A stretch of 64,000 bases of DNA. Origin: Candidatus Babeliales bacterium. GTDB lineage: Bacteria; Babelota; Babeliae; Babelales; JABDEC01. Of the stretch, positions 22,281-31,395 are shown piece by piece. Position 1 is the stretch's first letter. Each line of letters starts with the position of its first letter. The stretch lies in the NCBI GenBank assembly GCA_031292305.1, contig JARLHJ010000046.1, positions 1-64,000 of the forward strand. Direction: 5' to 3'. A program made the position numbers and the translations under genes. Below the pieces are notes generated by a model, which worked only from the letters and a program-made list of their open reading frames with translations, did no database searches and was not told where the DNA came from.

Positions 22281-22369
22281 TTAAAGTACCTCTGGGCTTT
22301 TTTCACCCTAATATAACATAACAATTAACAACAAAAAGTATTATATCAAATGAGGGTTTTCTTGTCTAA

Positions 22370-24202
22370 CTATCTTAATTGCTGGCAAGCAGTCTCTTTT
22401 CTATAACTTAATTGTTTTTCAAGTTCGCGAACTCTAAAAATTAATAAAGAAATTGCAGCAGGTGTCATACCCTGAATCAACATAGCTTGCGCAATATTTT
22501 CCGGGGCATGTAGCAGCAATTTTTCTTGTAACTCTTTAGACAATCCTGGCATATTTTTAAAATCAAAATCTTTAGGAATAATAAGCATTCTATATTTTTG
22601 AGCTTTTTCTATTTCTAATGTTTCACGCTTTAAATAATCAAAATATTTTACTTCAGCGTAAATAGATAAAATTGCTCTTTCAGTAAGCTCTACGCCTGCA
22701 AGTTCTAATATTTTTTCTTGATTACATTCAAGCTCGCCAAATAATTTTATTAAATCGCCATTAGTTTTTTTAGATCTTAATCTAGTTAAAACTTCTTGAA
22801 TTTGTGCATCTTCTTTTTTTATATCTTCATAAAGCTTAGATTCAATCATTCCAAGTGCATATGCCTTGTCGGCAAGTCTATAAAATACATTATCTTGTCT
22901 TAATACTATGCGTCTTTCAGCACGTGAAGTAAACATTCTATATGGTTCTTCAACACCCAAAGTCACAAGATCATCAATCATTATTCCAATATAACTTTCT
23001 TCGCGGCTTATAATAAAAGCAAGTTTTTGTGCTGCTTTTAAACTAGCATTTATACCCGCAATAATACCTTGACCGGCTGCTTCTTCATAACCTGTTGTAC
23101 CATTAATTTGGCCAGCTAAAAATAAGCCAGATACTTTTTTTGTTTCTAATGTATGTAAAAGTTGATTTGGATAGACAAAATCATATTCAACAGCATAACC
23201 TGCTTTAGTAATAATTGCATTTTCAAAGCCTGGAATACTTTGAATAAATTTAATTTGCACTTCTAATGGCATAGAAGTTGAAACACCCGCCGGATACACT
23301 TCGTCATAAGATGCATCTTCAGGTTCTACAAAAACATGGTGGCCAGTTTTATCTGGAAATCTTTTTATTTTATCTTCTATAGATGGACAATAACGTGGAG
23401 GTTTGCCTTTAATATTTCCCGTTAAAATTGGAGAATGATGCATATTTTCCATGATAATATTATGCGTATTTTCATTTGTATGCGTAATATAGCACGGTAA
23501 TTTTTGTTCTACTTTTTGGGGATAAAATTCATATAAATAATTTAGTTCTTGTTGATCTTGCATTTCCATTTTGGAAAAATCTAAGCTGTCTTTTTTTAAT
23601 CTAGGAGGAGTACCTGTCTTTAATCTTCCCATTTTTAGGCCTAAGTCGATTAAAATTTGCGATAAGGTTGTTACTGCCTCTTCCCCTCTTCTGCCAGCTG
23701 CATGGTTTACAAAACCAACATGCACAAGACCGTTTAAGAAAGTACCGGTTGTGAGCACTACACAAGGTGCGCTATAAGTTGCATCTTGGGTCTTGACACC
23801 TGTAATTACAGAATTTTGAGTTAAAATTTCTTCAACCTTGCCCTTAGCAAGAGTTAAATTTGGAACATCTAATAACATTTTTTTTGATAGTTGACGATAA
23901 GCTTCTTTATCAATTTGTAATCGCAAGCCTTGAACCGCAGGGCCTTTACTGGTATTAAGCATACGTGCTTGCAAATATGTCTGGCTGCACAATTTAGGCA
24001 TTAGTCCACCTAAGGCACTTATTTCAAAAACCATATGTCCCTTGCCAACACCACCTATAGACGGGTTGCATGGCATAAGACCAATTTTATCAAGATCTAA
24101 GCTTAATAATAAAGTTTTTGAACCCATTTTTGCAGCAGCATGCGCAGCTTCTATACCTGCATGTCCACCACCTACTACTATAACATCAAAATTTGTATTC
24201 AT
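22370..24202 (-). CDS. mnmG: tRNA uridine-5-carboxymethylaminomethyl modification enzyme
   Basis: MnmG (GidA) works with MnmE to modify the wobble uridine of several tRNAs, using FAD and a folate one-carbon donor. The 610-residue protein is of normal length. It has the FAD dinucleotide-binding motif VIVVGGGHAGIEAA at the N-terminus, the family motif PCNPSIGGVGKGHMVFEI, GRLKTGTPPRL, GQINGTTGYEEAAGQG, and the C-terminal helical domain ending in the GMTPAAISLL region. mnmE is not in this window. The start is supported by the dinucleotide motif beginning at residue 6. Confidence 0.96.
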   Translation of the reverse strand: MNTNFDVIVVGGGHAGIEAAHAAAKMGSKTLLLSLDLDKIGLMPCNPSIGGVGKGHMVFEISALGGLMPKLCSQTYLQARMLNTSKGPAVQGLRLQIDKEAYRQLSKKMLLDVPNLTLAKGKVEEILTQNSVITGVKTQDATYSAPCVVLTTGTFLNGLVHVGFVNHAAGRRGEEAVTTLSQILIDLGLKMGRLKTGTPPRLKKDSLDFSKMEMQDQQELNYLYEFYPQKVEQKLPCYITHTNENTHNIIMENMHHSPILTGNIKGKPPRYCPSIEDKIKRFPDKTGHHVFVEPEDASYDEVYPAGVSTSMPLEVQIKFIQSIPGFENAIITKAGYAVEYDFVYPNQLLHTLETKKVSGLFLAGQINGTTGYEEAAGQGIIAGINASLKAAQKLAFIISREESYIGIMIDDLVTLGVEEPYRMFTSRAERRIVLRQDNVFYRLADKAYALGMIESKLYEDIKKEDAQIQEVLTRLRSKKTNGDLIKLFGELECNQEKILELAGVELTERAILSIYAEVKYFDYLKRETLEIEKAQKYRMLIIPKDFDFKNMPGLSKELQEKLLLHAPENIAQAMLIQGMTPAAISLLIFRVRELEKQLSYRKETACQQLR

Positions 24203-24229
24203 AATAAACCTACCAAAGAAGAGAAAAAA

Positions 24230-24267
24230 AAATCGCGGTAAACCCTATAATTAGAGTTTACCGCGAT
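24230..24267 (-). terminator. Terminator of the small secreted protein gene
   Basis: The perfect 12-bp stem ATCGCGGTAAAC/GTTTACCGCGAT has a 12-base loop and, on the minus strand, a run of eight T. It lies about 25 bases after the stop at 24290. Confidence 0.92.
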
Positions 24268-24289
24268 AAGATTATTATTTCAATTTATG

Positions 24290-24787
24290 TTATTGCTTTA
24301 ATTTAGATGAGATAACATCCCACATTTCTTTATATTTCTTTGTAGCAACAATAGCCTTAACCTTATTTGTCACCTTTTCTGGTGCTTTACTTTTAAGTTG
24401 CGGTAAAATCATAAAGAAGAATGTAGTTGCACTACTGCATTCTTTATTTTTCTTTAAGTATTCAGCCAATTCTTTATATTTAATTGTTGTTTTATTTTTA
24501 TCAAACAAATATGTTATAAAATCAACATGGAATTCAAAATTATCTTTATGGTTTTCATCAAACAGATTTTCGATGATAGCCATTAAAACGTCTTCTTTTT
24601 CTTCTACAGTTAACTTTTCTAACGCTTTTGTACCAAATTTAAATTTTTTATTTTCTGCGATTGCTGCAACTTTACCACGATAGATTGTTTCTATCGGCAC
24701 AGCAGCTTTCACCTTAGTATCACAATTTGCACTCACATAACCAGTTGCTAATAATAAACCAAGTACTAATTTAGTTTTCGTTTTCAT
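24290..24787 (-). CDS. Small secreted protein of unknown function
   Basis: This 165-residue protein belongs to no family I recognise. The start at 24787 is chosen because AGGAG lies six bases upstream and the protein then begins with a clean signal peptide (MKTKTKLVLGLLLATGYVSA); an ATG eight codons earlier is unsupported. The mature part is predicted helical, rich in Lys and Glu, with two Cys: one near the mature N-terminus and one in NKECSSATTFFF. It has its own terminator and appears to be a single-gene transcript between mnmG and mraY. Confidence 0.75.
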   Translation of the reverse strand: MKTKTKLVLGLLLATGYVSANCDTKVKAAVPIETIYRGKVAAIAENKKFKFGTKALEKLTVEEKEDVLMAIIENLFDENHKDNFEFHVDFITYLFDKNKTTIKYKELAEYLKKNKECSSATTFFFMILPQLKSKAPEKVTNKVKAIVATKKYKEMWDVISSKLKQ

Positions 24788-24963
24788 AAGTTCTCCTACG
24801 ATTATTTTCAAATTTTTAAGTTCAAATTCTATTATCTATGAAGAATTAATAATGTAATATCAAATCTAATACTTATCACTAAGCATAAATTATTATTGAA
24901 AGTTAGTCAAAAGGGGGGTATCCTAAGGTTTAAAAACAGTTTTTAAAGAAATAAATTCATACC

Positions 24964-26028
24964 ATGATATATCATTTATCCCTATTTTTAAGGCAATATT
25001 ATTCCTTTTTTAATATTTTTCATTACGTTTCATTCAGATCAATGGCCGCATTACTTACTTCTTTAATATTTTCTTTCTTATTCGGCAATTGGTTTATTCA
25101 AAAATCTAGCCAGTTTTTTAAATCTGGACCCAGAGAGCATACACCTGAAAATCATCAAAAAAAAGGCAACATGCCATCCATGGGTGGTATCTTTATATTA
25201 GCTAACGTATTAATTTCTATACTATTGTGGAATAACTTATCTGATATTAAAGTTTGGCTAATGTTTTTTTGCCTAGTTATTTTTGGACTTATAGGCCTAC
25301 TTGATGATATAAACAAAATAAAGAAAAAAAAGGGAATTTCAGCACGAGGCAAATTCTTACTTCAAGCAGGTTCAGCTGCCTTAATAATTATAGGCTGGTT
25401 ATATTTGGCACACCCTGAAACAACTATATGCTTTCCTTTTTTTAAGCACTTTCAACCTAATATAGGTTTATTTATAATCCCTTGGGCAATATTTATTATT
25501 GTTGGCTGCAGCAATGCAGTAAACCTTACAGACGGTTTAGATGGGCTTGCCATTAGCTCTTTGATTCTTAATTTTATGACCTTTGCTTTAATTTCTTATT
25601 TTGCAGGTAACATCATAATATCAACCTATTTAAATATCCCTTTTGCAGCTTGTGCTGAGCTAACCATAATTGGGGGTTCTTTAATAGGAGCATCATTAGG
25701 TTTTTTATGGTACAACACTTATCCGGCTCAAATTTTTATGGGAGATGTTGGTGCTTTATCTTTAGGTGCTGGCCTTGGCTTAATGGCTTTAATGACCAAA
25801 CAAGAAATTTTATTAATAATTTCCGGCGGTTTGTTTGTGATGGAAACCCTTTCTGTTATAATTCAGGTTTTATCTTTTAGATATTTAAAACGCAGAATGT
25901 TTAAAATGGCACCCCTTCATCACCATTTTGAACTTATGGGCTGGCCAGAATCTAAAATCACTGTGCGCTTTGCAATAATTTCTATAATTCTTTGCATGGT
26001 TGCTTTAATGACATTAAAAATGCGTTAA
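24964..26028 (+). CDS. mraY: Phospho-N-acetylmuramoyl-pentapeptide transferase
   Basis: MraY attaches UDP-MurNAc-pentapeptide to undecaprenyl phosphate to form lipid I in the inner membrane. The 354-residue protein has about ten membrane segments and the family motifs GPREHTPENHQKKGNMPSMGG, LLDDINKIKK, NLTDGLDGLA (near residue 188), FMGDVGALSLGAGLG and MAPLHHHFELMGWPESKITVRF. The length is typical. It stands alone rather than in a mur/fts cluster. With the tandem Ddl and the M23 peptidase it shows that this organism makes peptidoglycan. No clear Shine-Dalgarno sequence is seen before ATG. Confidence 0.96.
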   Translation: MIYHLSLFLRQYYSFFNIFHYVSFRSMAALLTSLIFSFLFGNWFIQKSSQFFKSGPREHTPENHQKKGNMPSMGGIFILANVLISILLWNNLSDIKVWLMFFCLVIFGLIGLLDDINKIKKKKGISARGKFLLQAGSAALIIIGWLYLAHPETTICFPFFKHFQPNIGLFIIPWAIFIIVGCSNAVNLTDGLDGLAISSLILNFMTFALISYFAGNIIISTYLNIPFAACAELTIIGGSLIGASLGFLWYNTYPAQIFMGDVGALSLGAGLGLMALMTKQEILLIISGGLFVMETLSVIIQVLSFRYLKRRMFKMAPLHHHFELMGWPESKITVRFAIISIILCMVALMTLKMR

Positions 26029-26111
26029 TTATTAGTTACCAGAAAGCAATTTACTAATATTTTTAATCTTGTTAACATATAAATATTATAAACTTAAAAA
26101 CTAGGCGTTAC

Positions 26112-27872
26112 ATGAAATTCACATCTACTAAATCATTACTATTATTAGTTTTAATTTTAACACAATTACAACCTTGCAACATTAATGGCTTAGAAAGTTC
26201 TAAACAAATTTTAAATACTATTAAAAACCCAAAAGTAATTGCAGGTACAGCATTAGCTGCAGCAATGGGGCGCTACTTATGGCTTAACTATAAAAAACCT
26301 GGGGAAGAAAAATTAACTCAGTTTTATAAAAACAGAAAAGAAAAAAATATTATTAAAGGTTCTATAACTGCCATTTTAGGCGGCTACCTTGGATATAAGG
26401 CGTACAAATCACCTCAAGACATTATAAATTTCTTTAAAAACCCAGATAATATACATTTAGTTGCAAGTCGTATGCTTTCAGCATATGTAATTTTAATAAT
26501 ATCAAATTTGCTAATCAACAATAATAAAGCAGCTAGAGTATTTTATGCGCATGATATTAAAGAAAGATTTAGTTCAGTAGCCGGTGCGCAGGGAGCAAAA
26601 GAAGAATTACAAGAAGTTATAAGTTTTTTAAAACACCCGGAATTATTTGAAAATGTTGGTACAAAAATTCGTCATGGCGTTTTATTAACTGGTTCACCAG
26701 GTAATGGTAAAACTATGCTTGCAAAAGCGACCGCAGGTGAAGCAAATTGTCCATTTTTACATATTACTGGTTCTGAATTTGTTGAAATGTATGTTGGTGT
26801 AGGTGCATCTAGAGTAAGAAAAGTATTTGACCAAGCAAAAGCATTAGCTCCATGCATTATTTTTATAGATGAAATCGATTCACTTGCACACAAAAGATCA
26901 ACAGGTGGTTCAGGCGGAGACAATGAACACAATCAAACAATCAACGAACTTTTATCACAAATGGATGGCTTTGAAAAATCTAATGCTCCAATTATAATTA
27001 TAGGTGCTACAAATAAACCAGAAATGCTTGATGATGCAATTTTAAGACCAGGTAGATTTGATAGTAAAATTGAAGTTTCTTTACCAGACATCGCAAGCCG
27101 CGAAGCAATATTAAAAATACATGCAAAAGAATATAAAATGCATTATGCAATCGATTTTAGTCAACTTGCTAAATTTACAATGGGCTTTTCTGGCGCTGAT
27201 CTTGCAAATTTAATTAATGAAGCTGCTCATATTGCAGCTACTAAAAAACAAAAAACCATTACTATGGATAACTTTAGTGTTGCATATGATAAGGTTGCAT
27301 TAGGCAAAGAAACTAAAAAGAAAGTTACACAAGAAGAAAGAAAAATTACTGCTTATCATGAAGCTGGTCATGCATTAGTTCAATTTTTAACACCTAATTC
27401 AAAAAACTCTATAGACAAAGTAACTATTGTACCTCGTGGCCATGCTGGTGGCTTTACACGTTTTGTTCCAAATGAAGAATTACAATTTCAATTTAAAGAT
27501 GATCTTCTTAATGATGTAAAAGTTTATTTAGGCGGACGAATTGCCGAACAAATAATTTTTAATAAAGTTACTGGCGGCGCAAGTAATGACTTACAAAAAG
27601 CAACACAAATAATTAGAGCTATAGTTTGCAATTACGGCATGACAGACAAACTGGGAACTGTTGTTTATACCCAAAACAATAATGGAACAATTAATTATTC
27701 ACAAGACACAGGCAAAAAAATTGATGAAGAAGTTTTAGAAATTATGAATAGTTGTTATAAAGAAGTTGAAGATTTACTTACTAAAAATAAAGATAAATTA
27801 GAAAAACTTGCACAAGAATTGTTATTACATGAAACCTTGAGTGGTGAGCAAGTTAAAAAACTATTTAATTAA
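26112..27872 (+). CDS. ftsH: FtsH-like ATP-dependent zinc metalloprotease
   Basis: This 586-residue membrane AAA+ protease degrades misfolded membrane and regulatory proteins. The N-terminus has a signal-like first hydrophobic segment, a short non-typical periplasmic part, and a second membrane segment near residues 112-133. The AAA domain has Walker A GSPGNGKT (near 194; the family usually has GPPGTGKT), Walker B FIDEID (near 252) and SRH ATNKPEMLDDAILRPGRFD. The M41 peptidase domain has HEAGH near 416 and the third ligand Asp in GGASNDLQ near 492. Catalytic residues are intact. The N-terminal region is unlike standard FtsH, so this may be a specialised paralog. Confidence 0.88.
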   Translation: MKFTSTKSLLLLVLILTQLQPCNINGLESSKQILNTIKNPKVIAGTALAAAMGRYLWLNYKKPGEEKLTQFYKNRKEKNIIKGSITAILGGYLGYKAYKSPQDIINFFKNPDNIHLVASRMLSAYVILIISNLLINNNKAARVFYAHDIKERFSSVAGAQGAKEELQEVISFLKHPELFENVGTKIRHGVLLTGSPGNGKTMLAKATAGEANCPFLHITGSEFVEMYVGVGASRVRKVFDQAKALAPCIIFIDEIDSLAHKRSTGGSGGDNEHNQTINELLSQMDGFEKSNAPIIIIGATNKPEMLDDAILRPGRFDSKIEVSLPDIASREAILKIHAKEYKMHYAIDFSQLAKFTMGFSGADLANLINEAAHIAATKKQKTITMDNFSVAYDKVALGKETKKKVTQEERKITAYHEAGHALVQFLTPNSKNSIDKVTIVPRGHAGGFTRFVPNEELQFQFKDDLLNDVKVYLGGRIAEQIIFNKVTGGASNDLQKATQIIRAIVCNYGMTDKLGTVVYTQNNNGTINYSQDTGKKIDEEVLEIMNSCYKEVEDLLTKNKDKLEKLAQELLLHETLSGEQVKKLFN

Positions 27873-27885
27873 TAATTGTTAAAAA

Positions 27886-27930
27886 ATAAAAAGCATCAAA
27901 TTAGTTTATAAGCTAATTTGATGCTTTTTG
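27886..27930. terminator. Bidirectional terminator between ftsH-like gene and 365-residue secreted gene
   Basis: The perfect stem AAAAGCATCAAATTAG/CTAATTTGATGCTTTT is flanked by an A-run on the left and T-run on the right. It lies between converging stop codons. Confidence 0.92.
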
Positions 27931-27968
27931 ATATTCATCTCATTTCTTTTTTATTTTTTATCTCAGTA

Positions 27969-29066
27969 CTATTTTGCTTTTTCATTTAATAAAAACTCTT
28001 TAATGTAATCCACGTACTTTAAACCATTTTCAATCAAAGATTGCTTATACTTTTGAAGTTTTATGATGGTTTCTTGAGAAAGTGCTTGTGGTTTTTTCAA
28101 TAATTCATTTACTAGACGAATCATTTCAATATTACATGTTACGCCATAACCTTTACTATTAATCGCCCAATCTCTCCAGACAAGCAACAATTCTGCTTTT
28201 TTTTCTAAATCTTCATGTGCAGTTCCACCTGGAATGGGTGCATTGTAAGCATTATTAAATTCTTCTATCTGTTTTTTAGTAAATATATTAGACAAAGCAG
28301 GATATCTTGCAGATATTACAACTTCAATTATTTCCTTTAACTTATCAGGATATTCATTACGAGCATATGCAATAATAGCTTTAAAAGCTCGTGATTGATC
28401 TTCAGACAAAACTCCAGCTTCAATTAATCTGTTTGCCATTGTTGCCATTTCTAATTTATTTCTAGAAATATGATAACCTTTTGCAGGAGTAATCCAATAT
28501 TTAATTACCGCTTCAATTGCTTCTGCTGGAGTCAATTGATTTTTATTAAAATGGGCAAACAGAATAGGGTATTTATCTTCATCAATTTTAATTGTTTTCA
28601 TATCACTTATAGCTTGAACAGGTTTAGCATATTTAGCTAAATATGGCTTAATATCTTCCGGATAGCGCTTTGTTTCTTCAGAAATTATTTCTTCCAATTC
28701 ATGTTTTGTGTTTTGGGAAACTCCATTTAAATCTTTAATTCTATTTGCTAATCCAGCTATTTCTAAACTCCATTCTTTTATGTTTACAGCTGGATTCCAC
28801 CGACGACCACAGTTTGCAAAATTTATTAACGCTTTTCCCTTGACATCATTATCAGCTTTTTTAAATTGATTAGTAAGCCAATTTTTTTCATTTGCAACTA
28901 CGAATAATATATTAGGATACTCTTCTTTTGTTATTTCAATTGTATCTTTATTTTCTGAGCTTGAAGCTGCAAAAGAACTCGCAACTGAGCGAACAATGTG
29001 ATCAGCACTAAATATGCTTCCTGAAAATATAAGAAAGAAATACAATACAGTATTTTTGATAGTCAT
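27969..29066 (-). CDS. Secreted protein with three approximately 100-residue helical repeats
   Basis: This 365-residue protein is not recognised from any named family. A signal peptide (MTIKNTVLYFFLIFSGSIFS) is followed by three divergent repeats of about 95-105 residues, starting near YPNILFVVANEKNW, YPILFAHFNKNQL and YPALSNIFTKKQI. Each contains a Trp-centred segment (RRWNPAVN, KYWITPAKGYHI, RDWAINSKGYGV), then an Asn-Arg/Glu-Leu helix and a Leu-Ser-x(2)-Thr/Asp-rich helix. The next gene upstream encodes one more copy of the unit. Helical repeats suggest protein-protein contact, but no partner can be named. Confidence 0.78.
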   Translation of the reverse strand: MTIKNTVLYFFLIFSGSIFSADHIVRSVASSFAASSSENKDTIEITKEEYPNILFVVANEKNWLTNQFKKADNDVKGKALINFANCGRRWNPAVNIKEWSLEIAGLANRIKDLNGVSQNTKHELEEIISEETKRYPEDIKPYLAKYAKPVQAISDMKTIKIDEDKYPILFAHFNKNQLTPAEAIEAVIKYWITPAKGYHISRNKLEMATMANRLIEAGVLSEDQSRAFKAIIAYARNEYPDKLKEIIEVVISARYPALSNIFTKKQIEEFNNAYNAPIPGGTAHEDLEKKAELLLVWRDWAINSKGYGVTCNIEMIRLVNELLKKPQALSQETIIKLQKYKQSLIENGLKYVDYIKEFLLNEKAK

Positions 29067-29202
29067 AAAAACCCCTATTAATTTAATATATATTTTAAAA
29101 TCTAAACAAATGATTCCAATATAAATATATCCTATTTAAGTCAAAAAATGCAATATTTAAAGGGTTTTTTAGCAATTTTCAGGGTAATTTATAACAAATA
29201 TC

Positions 29203-29604
29203 TTAATTGTATGCTTCAGGGTTAAAATAGTCGTTATTACTACCTTCTATAGCTTCAGATAAATCATTTAATTCATATCTTTCTCGAATTTTATCTAAAC
29301 AACTAGTAAGATTTGACTTATCTTCTTCACTAATTTCTAAAGTTAATAGTTCATTAATTAATATAATAATTTGCTGTGCTTTTTCTTTTTGATAATCAAG
29401 ACTTCCCCAATGTAGCGGATTATTAGAAAAATAAATTATTCCTTTTATCTTTCCATGTAAATCAGCAGCATTAAAATCCTTAGCAAAGTCTATAAATCTT
29501 GATAACAATGGATATTTCTGAGATGTGATTATATTTTCTTCTGCACAAAAACTAATAGCTGCAAATAATAGTCCACTGCAAATTATAACTTTTTTAATGA
29601 ACAT
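29203..29604 (-). CDS. Secreted single-repeat paralog of the 365-residue protein
   Basis: This 133-residue protein has a signal peptide (MFIKKVIICSGLLFAAISFCA). One copy of the same approximately 90-residue unit follows, starting YPLLSRFIDFAKDF, with the Trp segment NPLHWGSLDYQKEKA, the helix IIILINELLTLEIS and a closing LDKIRERY helix. It is likely a stand-alone version of the neighbour's repeat. The C-terminus is short, acidic and Asn-rich. Same orientation as the neighbour with a 136-base gap, so co-transcription is possible. Confidence 0.72.
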   Translation of the reverse strand: MFIKKVIICSGLLFAAISFCAEENIITSQKYPLLSRFIDFAKDFNAADLHGKIKGIIYFSNNPLHWGSLDYQKEKAQQIIILINELLTLEISEEDKSNLTSCLDKIRERYELNDLSEAIEGSNNDYFNPEAYN

Positions 29605-29717
29605 AAAAAATCCTTATTTAAAAAAAGTATTTAAGCATGTTTCTTAATCCCTTTATTTTTATAACACATCTATTATAAAATACTAAAAAAGGTTGGGGCA
29701 ATAATTAGGGTAAAGTA

Positions 29718-30035
29718 ATGAAACAATTTAATTTAATAATTTTCTTTTTAGAAAACTTAATGTCATCAAAGACTACCACAATTAATGAAATGGAAATGAT
29801 AGAAACTTTGGCAAAAGAAGTTTATGCTCATTTGCCAGAAAGTGAAGCAATTGAACATATTAAATGTGATTTAAAAGAAATAAAATATTTTAAGCGTGAC
29901 CAAAAATTATATAAAGTTGTGCAAGAGCATGAAAATATTTTTATTATTAATGTTAGCAGCGACTTGGCTCACACTATACCTGATTCATCAATTTATGTGT
30001 TTAAGAATAACAAGAATTCTCAAAAACATTCTTAA
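29718..30035 (+). CDS. Small protein of unknown function
   Basis: This 105-residue protein belongs to no family I recognise. The first ATG has the GGGTAA-type leader and gives a short hydrophobic N-terminus (MKQFNLIIFFLENLM). A second ATG at 29760 would give a 91-residue soluble protein starting MSSKTTTINEMEMIE. The body is charged, with HIKCDLKEIKYFKRDQKLYKVV and a C-terminal beta-rich segment. Its last four bases overlap the end of the convergent permease gene, so no terminator separates the two. Confidence 0.62.
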   Translation: MKQFNLIIFFLENLMSSKTTTINEMEMIETLAKEVYAHLPESEAIEHIKCDLKEIKYFKRDQKLYKVVQEHENIFIINVSSDLAHTIPDSSIYVFKNNKNSQKHS

Positions 30036-31330
30036 GCTTTTAAATTCTTATTATTATAAACAAACATTAATATCCCCATAGCAAGTAAAGATAAGAATAT
30101 TAAAAAGTGAACTCCACCGGAAATAAATGTTTGCCTGATGCAAATAATTAATAAACCACAACAGTTTATAGTAGCAATTAAACCAAGCCAAAAATAGTTT
30201 GATCTCTTATGCACGCTTGACCAAAAAAGTGATAATGCACTTATCATAAATGCAGATAAATTACCAAAGGCTGCAATTTGCTGTAAAGGCACATTGTTAC
30301 CTTGGGTTATTAATAAATAAAAAAGACATATAAATGTTTCTGATAAAACACAAAATATAGGAATATTAAAACTGTTTAGCTTTGAAAATGTCGGGGCCCA
30401 GAAAATATGATTGTTTTCAGCTAAAGCATATAAATTCCAACTATTACTAAATAAAATACCATAGGCACCCCCTAAAGCAGAACAGCCTATTGCCAATTGT
30501 AGTAAAGCAGTGATTTTCAATCTAAGAAATTCTTGTGCTGGAAATACTTTATTTAATAATAATGGAAATGCCTCAAAATAGCTTCCAGCATTTTGCACTT
30601 CATCACCAAGCACCATAAAAAATAAAAAGTTAGATAGTACACATATAAAAACAACAATCCCAAAAGATACTAAAACTGCAAGTGGTGCATTGCGATCAGG
30701 GTTTTTTATATGCCTGCTTAATGAGGCTGCAGCTTCAAAACCTGCAAATGCAAATACTACAAAAGGAATAATTGGCAATACCCCTTGCCATACCATAAAT
30801 TCTGAAGATAAATTACCAGGATTTAATAAAAATATACCTGATAAAATAATAAATAAAATAGGAATAGCCTTAAATACAATAAAAGCATATTGAACTATAC
30901 TTCCAAGCTTTAAATTTTGCATATTTAAATAAGAAAATAAGCTAATAATTATAACATCTATTACAAGTGTATTCACAACTGCCAAAGCTGGAATTAAAGA
31001 TTGAACAATTAATGTAAAAAAATGTATCAAGACAGTCGCAGATGCTAATTTACCTACAAAATAGATCCAGGTTGCTAAAAAGCCAAAAAAACTATTTATT
31101 TCTTGCGAGCCAAATGTATAAAAAGAACCACCTGGATATTTTTGTAATAATTTTGCAATAGCCAAAACTATAGGAAACATTAACAATCCTATAACTGCAT
31201 AAACGAAAGCACTTAATACACCGGTTGCTTTTGATAATTGCAACAAGTTCATAAAAATGCCTGAACCTAACATAATGTTAATATTGATTAATATCGCTGC
31301 AGGCAAAGAAAGTTTATATTCAGATGACAT
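30032..31330 (-). CDS. APC-family amino acid permease
   Basis: This 432-residue inner-membrane transporter has about twelve membrane segments. The first helix carries the APC substrate/ion-binding loop IMLGSGIF, and helix 6 carries FVVFAFAGFEAAASLSRHIKNPDRN, a typical APC motif. Intracellular bacteria use such permeases to take amino acids from the host. The substrate cannot be read from the sequence. The ATG and its AAAGG ribosome-binding site lie inside the right arm of a long hairpin (31329-31386), which suggests control of translation. Confidence 0.9.
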   Translation of the reverse strand: MSSEYKLSLPAAILININIMLGSGIFMNLLQLSKATGVLSAFVYAVIGLLMFPIVLAIAKLLQKYPGGSFYTFGSQEINSFFGFLATWIYFVGKLASATVLIHFFTLIVQSLIPALAVVNTLVIDVIIISLFSYLNMQNLKLGSIVQYAFIVFKAIPILFIILSGIFLLNPGNLSSEFMVWQGVLPIIPFVVFAFAGFEAAASLSRHIKNPDRNAPLAVLVSFGIVVFICVLSNFLFFMVLGDEVQNAGSYFEAFPLLLNKVFPAQEFLRLKITALLQLAIGCSALGGAYGILFSNSWNLYALAENNHIFWAPTFSKLNSFNIPIFCVLSETFICLFYLLITQGNNVPLQQIAAFGNLSAFMISALSLFWSSVHKRSNYFWLGLIATINCCGLLIICIRQTFISGGVHFLIFLSLLAMGILMFVYNNKNLKA

Positions 31331-31386
31331 TTAGGCCTTTCTATAAGATTTTAATTTAATTTCAATCCTATCATAAAGGCCTAAAT
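31329..31386 (-). promoter_or_regulatory. Hairpin covering the ribosome-binding site of the permease gene
   Basis: A 12-bp perfect inverted repeat (ATTTAGGCCTTT at 31329-31340, AAAGGCCTAAAT at 31375-31386) is extended inward by about eight more pairs after a small internal loop. On the minus strand the 3' arm holds AAAGG and the first bases of the start ATG, so folding would hide the start site. No T-run follows, which argues against a simple terminator. Confidence 0.55.
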
Positions 31387-31395
31387 TGTATATTG

